Shown piece after piece: positions 17,976 to 27,412 of a stretch of 38,978 nucleotides of DNA. This stretch comes from Syntrophus aciditrophicus (GTDB taxonomy: Bacteria; Desulfobacterota; Syntrophia; Syntrophales; UBA5619): assembly GCA_020722315.1 (NCBI GenBank), contig DYLD01000008.1, positions 1 to 38,978 on the forward strand, written 5' to 3'. The notes beneath the pieces were generated by a model, which was not told the DNA's origin, did no database searches, and saw nothing but the letters and a program-made list of their open reading frames with translations. Both the position numbers and the translations under genes were made by a program. The first letter of the stretch is position 1. Every line of letters begins with the position of its first letter.

Positions 17976-19217
17976 TTACCAGCCGAGCCACTCCTTCGCC
18001 CATTTTTCAGGCCAGCGTGCTTTGAGATCTATCGTTTTAACATAGTTGAAGTTTCCGCTTCTGAGTTCATAGACCGGGACGATGCTGGTTGTGCGGTGGT
18101 CGGTGGATGTGAACGTAACCGGGCTGGTGCCAAGTCCTCCGTCAAGAATCTTGAAATCCCTCATTGTCTCAAAGCCCTTGTGCAGGATGCCGGGACCGGT
18201 CAGATCTCCCGCCTTGTCCGCCCTGGTAAGCGCCTCCCGGAGCAAAAGGACATTCGACCATGCCGTCACGGTAAATTTGAGGCGGTCCTTCGCAGGGATT
18301 CCAGGGTTGTACTTTGCCGCGTACTCGTGAACAATTTTCATCTGTCCCTTGTTGTCGCCGAAGAAGTAAGCAGGTCCTGCGCACATCGCCCCTTCGGCGG
18401 CCTTGCCCGCCAATTTATAGAGATTTTCGTCATATCCCCAGTAGTTTACGAGCCAGTCGGCGCCCAGACCGAGGGCGTAGGCGTCCCTCAACGTAGCCGT
18501 GACGCACATTGTTGTGTTTCCGTGCCATACAACATCGGGCTTGAATTTTTGGAGCGCCATGATCTGGCTCTTCGAATCCATCGAGGTAAGGGCGACATCC
18601 TGATCATCGCCTATCTCGAAGCCGAGCAGCTTGGCCTGGTCCTTGATCGCCTTTATCGGGGCGCTGGCGTAAGGAGCGGGGAACGCATAGACGCAGGCAA
18701 ACCGCGGCTTTCTCTTGCCGTAATCCTTGTTTTTTGGCCATCTTGTCTCAAACCAGGCCGTCAAAACGGAGCGCGCCTGCGTGGAATAGTCCGGGGCGAA
18801 AAATAGATTATAGGGGGTCTTGGCCGGATTGGTTAGATGCGCCGAAAAAGATGCGGAGACATAGGGGATTTTATCTTTAAAAACCGTTGGTGAAAGGGCC
18901 TCTGTATCGCCCGTTCCCCATCCTTCGATCGCGATTACGCCCATCCGTTTCAGGAAGTTATACTTGGTAATAGCCTCCGGGATGCGATAGCCGTAATCAA
19001 ACCATGTGTACTTGATCTTTTTCCCGTTGATTCCGCCCGTGTTGTTGACATAATTGAAGGCCTCCGCCAGACCCAGTGCGTAGTCCCTGCCGACGTCCGA
19101 CGTCGCGCCGGTGCAATCCGTCAGACCGCCGATTTTTATTTCCGCGGCCGACGCGGATGAAACAAAAATGCCGATCGTCAAAAACGCCAAAACAACCGTA
19201 AAGAACTTGTTTCTCAT
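17976..19217 (-). CDS. branched-chain amino acid-type ABC transporter substrate-binding protein (paralog of the 6393 gene)
   Basis: MRNKFFTVVLAFLTIGIFVSSASAAEIKIGGLTDCTGATSDVG; parallels IKIGGIFDITGITSDVG and GWGTxDTEAL of the 6393 protein. Confidence 0.92.
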   Translation of the reverse strand: MRNKFFTVVLAFLTIGIFVSSASAAEIKIGGLTDCTGATSDVGRDYALGLAEAFNYVNNTGGINGKKIKYTWFDYGYRIPEAITKYNFLKRMGVIAIEGWGTGDTEALSPTVFKDKIPYVSASFSAHLTNPAKTPYNLFFAPDYSTQARSVLTAWFETRWPKNKDYGKRKPRFACVYAFPAPYASAPIKAIKDQAKLLGFEIGDDQDVALTSMDSKSQIMALQKFKPDVVWHGNTTMCVTATLRDAYALGLGADWLVNYWGYDENLYKLAGKAAEGAMCAGPAYFFGDNKGQMKIVHEYAAKYNPGIPAKDRLKFTVTAWSNVLLLREALTRADKAGDLTGPGILHKGFETMRDFKILDGGLGTSPVTFTSTDHRTTSIVPVYELRSGNFNYVKTIDLKARWPEKWAKEWLGW

Positions 19218-19274
19218 CGCTCACCTCCATAAATGTAGTTTGGAAACAATCACAATAGCCCCCTGTTTTTTTTC

Positions 19275-20375
19275 CTAATAGGAAAACGGCCACAGGTTAA
19301 AATAATTTTTTATCTGCCACCAGCGGTAACTGAGACCCCTTGGTTCGAAGATCAAAAAGACGCAAATGACTAAGCCAAAGACCGATTCCTTGATATAGAG
19401 AAATTTAATCATGAGATCCGGATAAACATCACTTAACAGCATCACACCGTACTGGATCAACTCCATGACTATCACCATGAATATCGAACCGAAAATAACC
19501 CCGTGAATGGAGCCGATGCCGCCGATGAGGATAACGCCTACCAGCCAGAGGGACCAGAACCACGGAAAATGTTCCGGACTCAGGGCGGCCGTATTGCTGA
19601 TCCAGAATGCCCCGGCAAGACCGGCAATAAATCCTGCGACAAAAAAATTCAGCAGCTTGTACCAGATGATGTTTATTCCTATCGTTTCGGCGGCGATATC
19701 GTTATCCCGTATCGCAATCCAGGCCCTGCCGACCTTTGAACGAAGGAGGTTGGCGACGACCGTGACGCTAAGGGTCAGAAGAACGGCCATTAAAAGATAG
19801 GTCTTTAGTTCGCCGTCGATAATCCACGGCCCGATCTTGATCGTCCCCGGAGGCAGCGAGAAGGCCTGTCCCCGTCCGCCGATCTGGCTGATGTACTGCG
19901 TGATGAGGAAATCAACGGTGATAAACTGTGCCGCCATTGTCGTCAGTATCAGGTAGAACCCCTTGACCTTGGCCGAGGGAAGGCCGAACAGTACGCTCCA
20001 GATGCCGGCCAGAATACCTGAGATGATAATGCTGATCGGATACGCAAGCCCCCAGTCGATAAGGAACCGGGGCCACGGAAAATGGAGAATCATTAGGGCG
20101 CTTGTGTAGGCGCCCACCGCAATGAAGGCGGCATGTCCGAGAGTGACGAGACCAGCATAACCGATAAGTAGCTGCACGCCGAGGGCGCCCATGGCCGTAT
20201 AGCCTATCATGTTCGCCACGCCGAACCAGTATCCGGTCAGAGTAAACGGAAAGACAATAAAGACAAGCACGAGAAGGAGGATCATTTTTCCCTTGATCAC
20301 CGGAGTCTGCCACCAACCATGATCCTCCGAATATTTTTGATGGTAAAGGCCGCACGGCAGCCAGACGTTAGACAT
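19275..20375 (-). CDS. livM: branched-chain amino acid-type ABC transporter permease LivM (paralog 2)
   Basis: GYAGLVTLGHAAFIAVGAYTSA, IRDNDIAAETIGINI. Confidence 0.92.
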   Translation of the reverse strand: MSNVWLPCGLYHQKYSEDHGWWQTPVIKGKMILLLVLVFIVFPFTLTGYWFGVANMIGYTAMGALGVQLLIGYAGLVTLGHAAFIAVGAYTSALMILHFPWPRFLIDWGLAYPISIIISGILAGIWSVLFGLPSAKVKGFYLILTTMAAQFITVDFLITQYISQIGGRGQAFSLPPGTIKIGPWIIDGELKTYLLMAVLLTLSVTVVANLLRSKVGRAWIAIRDNDIAAETIGINIIWYKLLNFFVAGFIAGLAGAFWISNTAALSPEHFPWFWSLWLVGVILIGGIGSIHGVIFGSIFMVIVMELIQYGVMLLSDVYPDLMIKFLYIKESVFGLVICVFLIFEPRGLSYRWWQIKNYFNLWPFSY

Positions 20376-20406
20376 AAGAAAGCCTCCTGTGTAGCAAAGT
20401 AGTTAT

Positions 20407-21291
20407 CTACATCCTTTCAATGCGTTCCCAGCCCCAGAATCCATACGGTTTAAACAACATAAAGACCACCATGAAGGCAAAGGGAAAAACCTCTTTTACT
20501 CCTCCGGGGAAATACTGATCGAGATAGGTGCCGGATAGGTTTTGGAGAATGCCGATCGTAATCCCTCCTACAATCGCGCCGGGAATAGAGTTAAGCCCCC
20601 CCAGGACGACGGCCGGCAGCACAAGCAGCCCCAGGTAACCGACGGAGATGTTGATCCCGTTGATGTTCCCCAGAAGTGCACCTCCGACTCCAGCGGACAT
20701 AAAAGCGATCGCCCATGCCGCCGCATAGACGAACCGGGCGCTTACGCCGACCGAAAGCGCGGCCGTTTCGTCATCGGCTGTGGCCTGCATGGCCAGGCCC
20801 CAGTGTGTGTATTTGAAGAATGCGGAAAACAGAAGAAACAGCACAATCGCCAGGATAAATGACCAGAGGTAAACGCGGGAGATTTTTATAAAGCCTATCT
20901 CGATGGGCTCAAGAGAAAAGATGGGAGGTTGAAAAGCCTGTGTCTGCACCCCCCAGATGAATTCTATGATCCCTTTAAAGAAGAAGGAGAGCCCTACGGT
21001 TACCATAAGCACGGCCAAGATGGGTTCCCCGATCAGTCTGTCAAGGAAGATTCGCTCCACGAGGATGCCGAGGATAACGCCGATGATGAGAGTGATGATG
21101 ATAGACATGATGAAGGGGACGCCTATCTGATAAAAGGTCAACGTAACGTAGGCGCCGATAAGCGTCAATTCGCCCATGGCCAGGTTCAAAACGCCGGAAC
21201 ATTTATAGATGAGGACCCACCCTAATGCGACCAGGGCGTAAACACCCCCTACCATGATGCCGTTGATCAGACTCATCACAAAAAGCTCCAT
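20407..21291 (-). CDS. livH: branched-chain amino acid-type ABC transporter permease LivH (paralog 2)
   Basis: GIMVGGVYALVALGWVLIYKCSGVLNLAMGELTLIGAY. Confidence 0.92.
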   Translation of the reverse strand: MELFVMSLINGIMVGGVYALVALGWVLIYKCSGVLNLAMGELTLIGAYVTLTFYQIGVPFIMSIIITLIIGVILGILVERIFLDRLIGEPILAVLMVTVGLSFFFKGIIEFIWGVQTQAFQPPIFSLEPIEIGFIKISRVYLWSFILAIVLFLLFSAFFKYTHWGLAMQATADDETAALSVGVSARFVYAAAWAIAFMSAGVGGALLGNINGINISVGYLGLLVLPAVVLGGLNSIPGAIVGGITIGILQNLSGTYLDQYFPGGVKEVFPFAFMVVFMLFKPYGFWGWERIERM

Positions 21292-21389
21292 AGAAAACCT
21301 CCGTCTTGATTAAGGTCCTGACCATCAAGCTTCCACGGCCTAAATCTCTTTTGTGATCTTTACAGGCCTTGCGTCTGGATACCCGTCGC

Positions 21390-23321
21390 TCATTGCACAT
21401 CCAGTGCTTTAAGGTCGGTCTTTATATGAATAACCCGTCCGTCTTCATACGTGATGTCGGTGTCCATATGAATATTTTCTAGATCTGAATAGAGGCCGTT
21501 CACGATGACCTTGTATCTTTCCTCTACAAACTCGCGTCGAAGCTTGCTTGTCCGCGTTAATTCATCGTCGTCGGCATCAAATTCCTTGTAGAGATTGACG
21601 AACTTTTTTATCTTCGCGACGGGCGGCAAATCCTGGTTCGCCTTAATGATCTCCCTTTTTATCAGTTCATAAACGTCGGGCAACTGCGAAAGCTCCGGGT
21701 AGCTCGTGTAGGTCAGATTTCTATCCTCCGCCCATTTGCCCACAACGCCGTAGTCAATGCAGACGACGGCTGTCACATAAGGCTTTTTGTCGCCGATCGC
21801 CCAGACATTCTTGATATAAGGGCTGAATTTTAAGCGCGTTTCAAGGTACTGCGGAGAAAATTTTGTTCCGTCGTTCAGGATCATCACATCCTTTGTGCGA
21901 TCGAAGACGACCAGATGGCCGTCCGCATCAATGAACCCGGTATCCCCGGAATGAAGCCAGCCGTCTTTCAGTGTTTTCTCCGTTGCCTCCGGGTTTTTGT
22001 AGTATCCCTGAAAAACCGAAGACCCCTTGGAAATGATCTCGCCATCCGGCGTGATTTTCACTTCAATTCCTGGAATCGGGATGCCCACCGTGTCGAATTT
22101 GATATCGCCGTCGCGGTGCACGACCGAAATACCGGCGATTTCGGTCTGGCCGTAGATCTGTTTCAGGTTGACGCCGATCGCATGGAAGAACCGGAAATGG
22201 TCGGGACCCATAGCTGCCCCCCCGGTGTACGCATCACGTATCCTGGAGAGTCCGAGGTGGTCTTTCAACTTTTTATGGACGCTCCAATAGGCAAGCTTAG
22301 CAAGGATTTTCCACTGCAACGGAATGGGCTTTTTCAAGAACTTCAACTCGGCGACGTAGTAGCCGATTTTCATCGCCCATTCGTAAAGCTTCCTTTTCGA
22401 AAAGGTAGCATCGAGATACTTGACCTGGACGTTTCGGACCATCTGTTCGTAGATCCGGGGCGGGGCGAACATCATATGGGGGCCGATTTCACGGATGTTT
22501 TCCTGGGCTGTTTCCGGCTCCTCGGGAAAATTCAGCGTGAATCCGGCCTGGATACCGCACGAGATCGACATCATCTGCTCACCGATCCATGCAAAGGGGA
22601 GATAAGAGACAAAGTCGTCGGATTCAAAATACGGGTCCACCTTCATCAGGTTCTTACCCATCGTCAGCATATTGTAATGGCTCAGAAGCGCGCCTTTGGG
22701 GAGGGATGTCGTTCCCGAGGTGTAAAACAGAAGGCAGGTGTCATCGGCCTTTCCCTTTGAGATTAAATCCTCAAAGAGATTCGGCTCCTTTTTGTCCATC
22801 TCCTCTCCGATTTTCATAACCTCTCTGAGATTGATCAGAATCGGATCATCGTAATTCCTCATCCCTTTCGGGTCGTCCCAGAGGACCTTCATGACCTTGG
22901 GGCATTTGTCCTTGATCATCAGGGACTTATCGACCTCTTCCTGGCCTTCCCCGACAATCAGCTTGGCGTCGGAATGGTCAATGATATACTGGACCTCATC
23001 AATCAGCGAATCCTGGAACAGCCATACGCCTACCCCCCCGACGCACATCGTTGCTATTTCCGCCCAGAGTGCCTCCGGGCGGTTATCGCCGATGATTGCA
23101 ACCTTATCCCCTCTCTCGAGCCCCAAAGAGAGCATGCCCAGCGCGATGTGCTTCACGTTTTCGTAGTATTCCTTCCACGTAACCGGAATCCAGATCCCGA
23201 ATTCTTTTTCGCGCATCGCGACCTTTTTGTCCCAGTATTTCTTTGCCGTTTCCAGCCAGAACTTGGGAATGGTATCCTCTTTCGTGATTTCTCTTTGTTT
23301 AAAACTATCGGCGTGTAGCAT
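21390..23321 (-). CDS. AMP-forming acyl-CoA ligase (paralog 2)
   Basis: LLFYTSGTTSLPKGALLSHYN, QIYGQTEIAG, GWLHSGDTGFIDADGHLVVFDR; likely start MLHADSFKQ at 23321, overlapping the livG 3' end. Confidence 0.92.
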   Translation of the reverse strand: MLHADSFKQREITKEDTIPKFWLETAKKYWDKKVAMREKEFGIWIPVTWKEYYENVKHIALGMLSLGLERGDKVAIIGDNRPEALWAEIATMCVGGVGVWLFQDSLIDEVQYIIDHSDAKLIVGEGQEEVDKSLMIKDKCPKVMKVLWDDPKGMRNYDDPILINLREVMKIGEEMDKKEPNLFEDLISKGKADDTCLLFYTSGTTSLPKGALLSHYNMLTMGKNLMKVDPYFESDDFVSYLPFAWIGEQMMSISCGIQAGFTLNFPEEPETAQENIREIGPHMMFAPPRIYEQMVRNVQVKYLDATFSKRKLYEWAMKIGYYVAELKFLKKPIPLQWKILAKLAYWSVHKKLKDHLGLSRIRDAYTGGAAMGPDHFRFFHAIGVNLKQIYGQTEIAGISVVHRDGDIKFDTVGIPIPGIEVKITPDGEIISKGSSVFQGYYKNPEATEKTLKDGWLHSGDTGFIDADGHLVVFDRTKDVMILNDGTKFSPQYLETRLKFSPYIKNVWAIGDKKPYVTAVVCIDYGVVGKWAEDRNLTYTSYPELSQLPDVYELIKREIIKANQDLPPVAKIKKFVNLYKEFDADDDELTRTSKLRREFVEERYKVIVNGLYSDLENIHMDTDITYEDGRVIHIKTDLKALDVQ

Positions 23322-24114
23322 AGAGATCCTCCACTTCACCGAGATAGGCCTTAATGACGCTGGGGTTGGACTGTATCTCGGCGGGGGTTCCCTCGGCGAT
23401 TTTCTCGCCGAAGTTTAATGATATGACGCGATGGGAAATATCCATTACGACCCCCATGTCGTGTTCGACCAAAACGCATGTCGTCTTCCAGCGTTCCTCT
23501 TCGTTGATATCCAAAATAAAGCGGGCCATATCCTCGACTTCTTCGAGGTTAAGCCCGGCAAGGGGCTCGTCCAGGAGAATGATCTTTGGATTGAGAGCCA
23601 GCGCCCTTGCGAGCTCAACCCGCTTCTGAAGCCCGTACGGCAGCATTCCCACCACCTTATCTCTGATATGCTCGATTTCAAGCAGGTCGATGATTTCCCG
23701 TTCTATGAAATCACGATGCTCGATTTCCTCCCGCGCCGTTTTTCCGGCATAGATGGATCCGCTGATCAGCCCCGATTTCAGATGGATATGACGGCCGAGG
23801 CGGATATTGTCCAGGACTGTTGTACCTTTGAAGAGTTCGATTTTCTGAAAAGTCCGGGAAATCCCCATTTCGGCTCGTTTGTGGGGCTTTAGCTTCGAGA
23901 TGGGTTGACCTTCAAAGTAGATTTCCCCTTTCTGGGGGTGGTAAAGGCCGTTGATGCAATTCAGTAAGACGGTCTTTCCCGCGCCGTTCGGGCCGATAAT
24001 CGAAAAGATTTCCCCTTTTTTGACTCCGAAGCTTATGTTCGACAATGCCTGAACACCGCCGAAGGCCATCGAGATGTTATCTACTTGCAGTTGAAAACCA
24101 TTGCTAACGGCCAT
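23305..24114 (-). CDS. livG: branched-chain amino acid-type ABC transporter ATP-binding protein LivG (paralog 2)
   Basis: GPNGAGKTVLLNCINGLYHPQKGEI, ISRTFQKIELFKGTTVLDNIRLG, IILLDEPLAGLNLEE. Confidence 0.93.
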   Translation of the reverse strand: MAVSNGFQLQVDNISMAFGGVQALSNISFGVKKGEIFSIIGPNGAGKTVLLNCINGLYHPQKGEIYFEGQPISKLKPHKRAEMGISRTFQKIELFKGTTVLDNIRLGRHIHLKSGLISGSIYAGKTAREEIEHRDFIEREIIDLLEIEHIRDKVVGMLPYGLQKRVELARALALNPKIILLDEPLAGLNLEEVEDMARFILDINEEERWKTTCVLVEHDMGVVMDISHRVISLNFGEKIAEGTPAEIQSNPSVIKAYLGEVEDLYATRR

Positions 24115-24287
24115 GTCAGAAATCTCCCTTTGAACTGTTCGGATTTATATAAAGAAGCTATATTCATAAACTGTTACGGCACGCACAAAACCCTTCGTGG
24201 CGCCGGACATATCACTGGGGAATAATTTGCCGCAAGCTGCAATCTACTTACTGAATAAATTCTTCGGATATCTCTTACTTTGTGCAG

Positions 24288-24316
24288 GGGATAACAGAAC
24301 CCTTTTTTTTTGTCAA
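24288..24316 (-). promoter_or_regulatory. sigma70-like promoter at the head of the minus-strand Liv/acyl-CoA ligase array
   Basis: Minus strand TTGACA (24311-24316), 17 bp, TATCCC (24288-24293), about 170 bp upstream of the LivG start. Confidence 0.4.
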
Positions 24317-24408
24317 GCCAATTTTTTTACTTTTTATAAACATCAAATAATTACAGAGCGGTTACCCACACTGTTCATTACTGAGCCTGTCGACTTGATA
24401 GATTCTAC

Positions 24409-25452
24409 TCATAATTCGCGCTGCATCATCTTTGACACCTCCTTTAGCAGTATCATGATCGCTTCAGCCTTTTGGGGGTTTAGACTCCCCATTCCGCACG
24501 AAGGGGTGATCAGACTCTGCCGTAAAATGGTTTTTCGCTCCATGCCGTTCTTTTGCAGATTCTCTATGCCTTCTTCCATCTGCGAGATGAGTTGTGCGGC
24601 GGTTTCATTCCCTGTGAACCTGCTTGTGGGAACGATGCCCCACGCAAGCGCCCCGCCCCGGGCAAGAAAATTTTTTATTTCTGCGGGATAGAGCAGTATC
24701 TTTTCCATGTATTCAAATGCATCAAAGCTTACAATGTCGATCGGTGCGTTAAATATCATCGCCCAGTCCGCGTTTCCGCAGCAGTGTATGCCGGCGATTC
24801 CGCCGGCCTGATGGATTGCATCGGCAATCTCGGTGAGCTTTTCCGAAACAAGTCCGGCCGAGACTGCCGAGAAGGCCGAGCCAAGCGATTCCATCGAAGG
24901 TTCATCCATAAAAACAATGACGGGTTTGCCGAATGGCTTTAGCTTTTCAATTTGCCAGACGGCCTTCATCACAAGCCCTTTGACGAGGGCGTCAAAGAGT
25001 GTGTCGTTATGGATGATATCGCGACCGGTCTCGTCTTTCAAGGAAGTTCCCGCGGTGAGAGGGCCTGTTATTTGGCCCTTTAGATACAACGCGTTTTCTC
25101 CGGCGCCGTTTTTCAGGGCCTTGACGAAGAAATGGAAGCCGGGCGCGTATTGCTCGGAAATCCGGAAAAATTCATAATCATTTTCCAGATAGTGTTCAAA
25201 GAATTGCGTGAGTGCATGCGCGAGATCCAGAGATGTGTCAAATGACGCCCTTTTTTTGTGTTCATCTATCATGAGGCCGGGGAGGGGTTCGCTGTACTGG
25301 ATATCCATCCTCTCCCTGAAATCCCTTTGCGGAAGCTGAGGCCATGCCGGTGCCTCCGGGAAGTATTTGAAGGCCAGTTCCACCGCCTCGTTCGGGTCGT
25401 TATGGGGCAGACTGCCGATCGCTGTTCTTATGCAGTTGAAGTTATTCGTCAT
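24409..25452 (-). CDS. methionine synthase II (cobalamin-independent)/UROD-like family protein
   Basis: TAIGSLPHNDPNEAVELAFKYFPEAPAWPQLP, LKGQITGPLTAG, VIVFMDEPSMESLG, GIAGIHCCGNADWAMIFNAPIDIVSFDAFEY. Confidence 0.82.
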   Translation of the reverse strand: MTNNFNCIRTAIGSLPHNDPNEAVELAFKYFPEAPAWPQLPQRDFRERMDIQYSEPLPGLMIDEHKKRASFDTSLDLAHALTQFFEHYLENDYEFFRISEQYAPGFHFFVKALKNGAGENALYLKGQITGPLTAGTSLKDETGRDIIHNDTLFDALVKGLVMKAVWQIEKLKPFGKPVIVFMDEPSMESLGSAFSAVSAGLVSEKLTEIADAIHQAGGIAGIHCCGNADWAMIFNAPIDIVSFDAFEYMEKILLYPAEIKNFLARGGALAWGIVPTSRFTGNETAAQLISQMEEGIENLQKNGMERKTILRQSLITPSCGMGSLNPQKAEAIMILLKEVSKMMQREL

Positions 25453-25503
25453 CGTGATGCCATTCCTTTCTTGTAGGAGTGTTGAAAAAATCCGGAGGTT
25501 TAC

Positions 25504-26352
25504 TCAATTGACTTTCGTTTCGCCCGGAGGTCTTGCTGTCGATAGAAAAGATCTCCTGTTCATGCTCCCTGTTTGATAGCCATGCAAATCCAGCGTTACG
25601 TAAATGTATCCCAGTTTCCGGAAGCTCGATACAATTTTTGTCCGTGTCCCGGGAGCGGCAATTCTTTCTATCTCGGCCTTTTTTACCTCGATGCGGGCAA
25701 TATCCCCGTGGTGTCTGACCCGTACATCGTGAAATCCCAAGCCTTTAAGAAATTGCTCCGCGGCGTTGATTCGCTGAAGAAGGGATTGTTCAATCCGCGT
25801 CCCGTAAGGGATACGCGACGCCAGGCACGAGAAGGAAGGCCTGTTTGCTGTCGGCAATTTCAATATACGCGACAGCTTTCTTATATCCCTTTTTGACAAT
25901 CCCGCTTCGATCAACGGGCTTCTTACGTCCAGCTCGGATGCGGCACGCATGCCGGGCCGTTCTTCGTTCAGATCGTCCGTGTTTGAGCCGTCCGCGATAA
26001 AGTTAGCCCTGTGTTGCCGGGCTATTTCGGACAGGCGGCTGAAGAACTTTTTTTTGCAAAAGTAGCAACGCTGTGGTGTGTTGGCGCTGAAATTTTCATC
26101 TTTTAGCATCTTTTCACGAATCCATAGGAGCGACAGTCCCAATGCATCCGCTGTTTTAACGGCTTCATCCGTTTCGGTTTCAGGGAACGCCTCGAATGAC
26201 CACAGAGCGCAAATGGCATGTTCCCCCAGTTGCTCTTTCGCAATAAACGCCAGCATCGTACTGTCGCAGCCGCCGGAATAGCTTATCACGGCACTCCCCA
26301 TCTCTTTGAATATCGAACGGAGCCGCTGGAGTTTTTCATTGATGTTTTCCAT
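25504..26352 (-). CDS. larE: ATP-dependent sacrificial sulfur transferase LarE family
   Basis: PP-loop AVISYSGGCDSTMLA, CYFCKKKFFSRL, DGSNTDDLNEERPGMRAA, RPSFSCLASRIPYGTRI. Confidence 0.9.
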   Translation of the reverse strand: MENINEKLQRLRSIFKEMGSAVISYSGGCDSTMLAFIAKEQLGEHAICALWSFEAFPETETDEAVKTADALGLSLLWIREKMLKDENFSANTPQRCYFCKKKFFSRLSEIARQHRANFIADGSNTDDLNEERPGMRAASELDVRSPLIEAGLSKRDIRKLSRILKLPTANRPSFSCLASRIPYGTRIEQSLLQRINAAEQFLKGLGFHDVRVRHHGDIARIEVKKAEIERIAAPGTRTKIVSSFRKLGYIYVTLDLHGYQTGSMNRRSFLSTARPPGETKVN

Positions 26353-26517
26353 ATCACCCGTCGTTTTTTATCATTTTATTGCTGTTCGTGTCAGGTTGTC
26401 GTTTCGGCGCCCTCGTTTCCGCCCCCTCGCCGACGCCGAAGGCGACCGGGATAATCCCGAAGACCATTGCAAATGTCGTAATCTTCGTTCAAATCGTTCA
26501 TCGCTTTAGTAGAGTGC

Positions 26518-26967
26518 CGCAATATATCTCAGCAAATAGTCTTCCCGCAGCGCTTCGACGTCCAATCGGCTGCTGGCGACAGACTGCTGGGACAGATCCG
26601 CTGCCTTGAACTCGCGTCCGCTTAAAGAAAGTGTCTCATCCGCTCTGAGGCCCCGCAGAGACAGAGTCCGGCTGAAGAATGCCCCCTGTCCCCGTGTATT
26701 TTCTTTCCGAATAGTGAGTTCTGCCGCCGGTTACGGTCAGGCTCGGATACAGGTAGGCCAGCGCCTGGTCAGTTTTTGCTTCCGCGAGCGCAATGTTCTG
26801 CTCGGCAAGCTTAAGTTTTTCCGAGGAGGTCAGAGCTATTTTACAAAGGTTTTCCAGCGAGTAAGAGTCGGCACCCAGCGCGGCGGGCAGTACTGCTAGT
26901 CCCAGTATAACGAGGCAGGCGGAAAGGACCTGCCGGATTTGCTTTGGTGTATGAGGCATAAACGATA
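26518..26967 (-). pseudogene. truncated, frameshifted TolC-family outer membrane protein remnant
   Basis: MPHTPKQIRQVLSACLVILGLAVLPAALGADSYSLENLCKIALTSSEKLKLAEQNIALAEAKTDQALAYLYPSLTVTGG in one frame. It continues after a shift near 26650 as LSLRGLRADETLSLSGREFKAADLSQQSVASSRLDVEALREDYLLRYIAALY-stop, then no further homology. Confidence 0.72.
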
Positions 26968-26988
26968 AATGCCCATTCTTTAGGCGAT

Positions 26989-27181
26989 GAGACCTTGGCA
27001 AAACGCCGCCTTTCATGCTCATAAATCTTTTTCGACCCCGCGGCGTCTCTAAAAAAGGCTCTAGAAGGCTAGACGCTCTTTTAAGCTTGCGTTCTTAAGC
27101 CTTTAGAGCCTTGCTGCGACGACGGGATACCTAAGAAAAATCAATAAATTTGCGCTTCGGGCAGCATTTTTCAAAGGTCTC
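26989..27181 (-). repeat. MITE-like hairpin element, copy D (reverse)
   Basis: GAGACCTTGGCAAAACGCCGCC...GCAGCATTTTTCAAAGGTCTC; perfect 5-bp direct repeat GCGAT (26984-26988 / 27182-27186). Confidence 0.92.
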
Positions 27182-27310
27182 GCGATGCAAGAGCCTGAAG
27201 AGTCGATTTTTCAATGGCCCTGATTTATGGCGGGGCGGATGATATGAATGATTTTCCCGGTTGTCAAGCAAGGATTTACGGAGGTTAGCAAGCCGGCGAA
27301 TGGTTTCATC

Positions 27311-27339
27311 TTGACAGCCGGAAGGATTTTGTTTATGGA
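27311..27339 (+). promoter_or_regulatory. sigma70-like promoter upstream of the amino-acid ABC operon
   Basis: TTGACA (27311-27316), 17 bp, TATGGA (27334-27339). Confidence 0.45.
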
Positions 27340-27412
27340 AAAAGCGGTTATCATTACCGCATTTGCGGCGTTTGGTAAATTTTTCGACAATACAAGGAGG
27401 GAAATTGGTATT

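Noticed and set aside
21915-22760. Plus-strand 281-aa ORF
   Set aside because: Antisense to the acyl-CoA ligase gene; no protein-family features.
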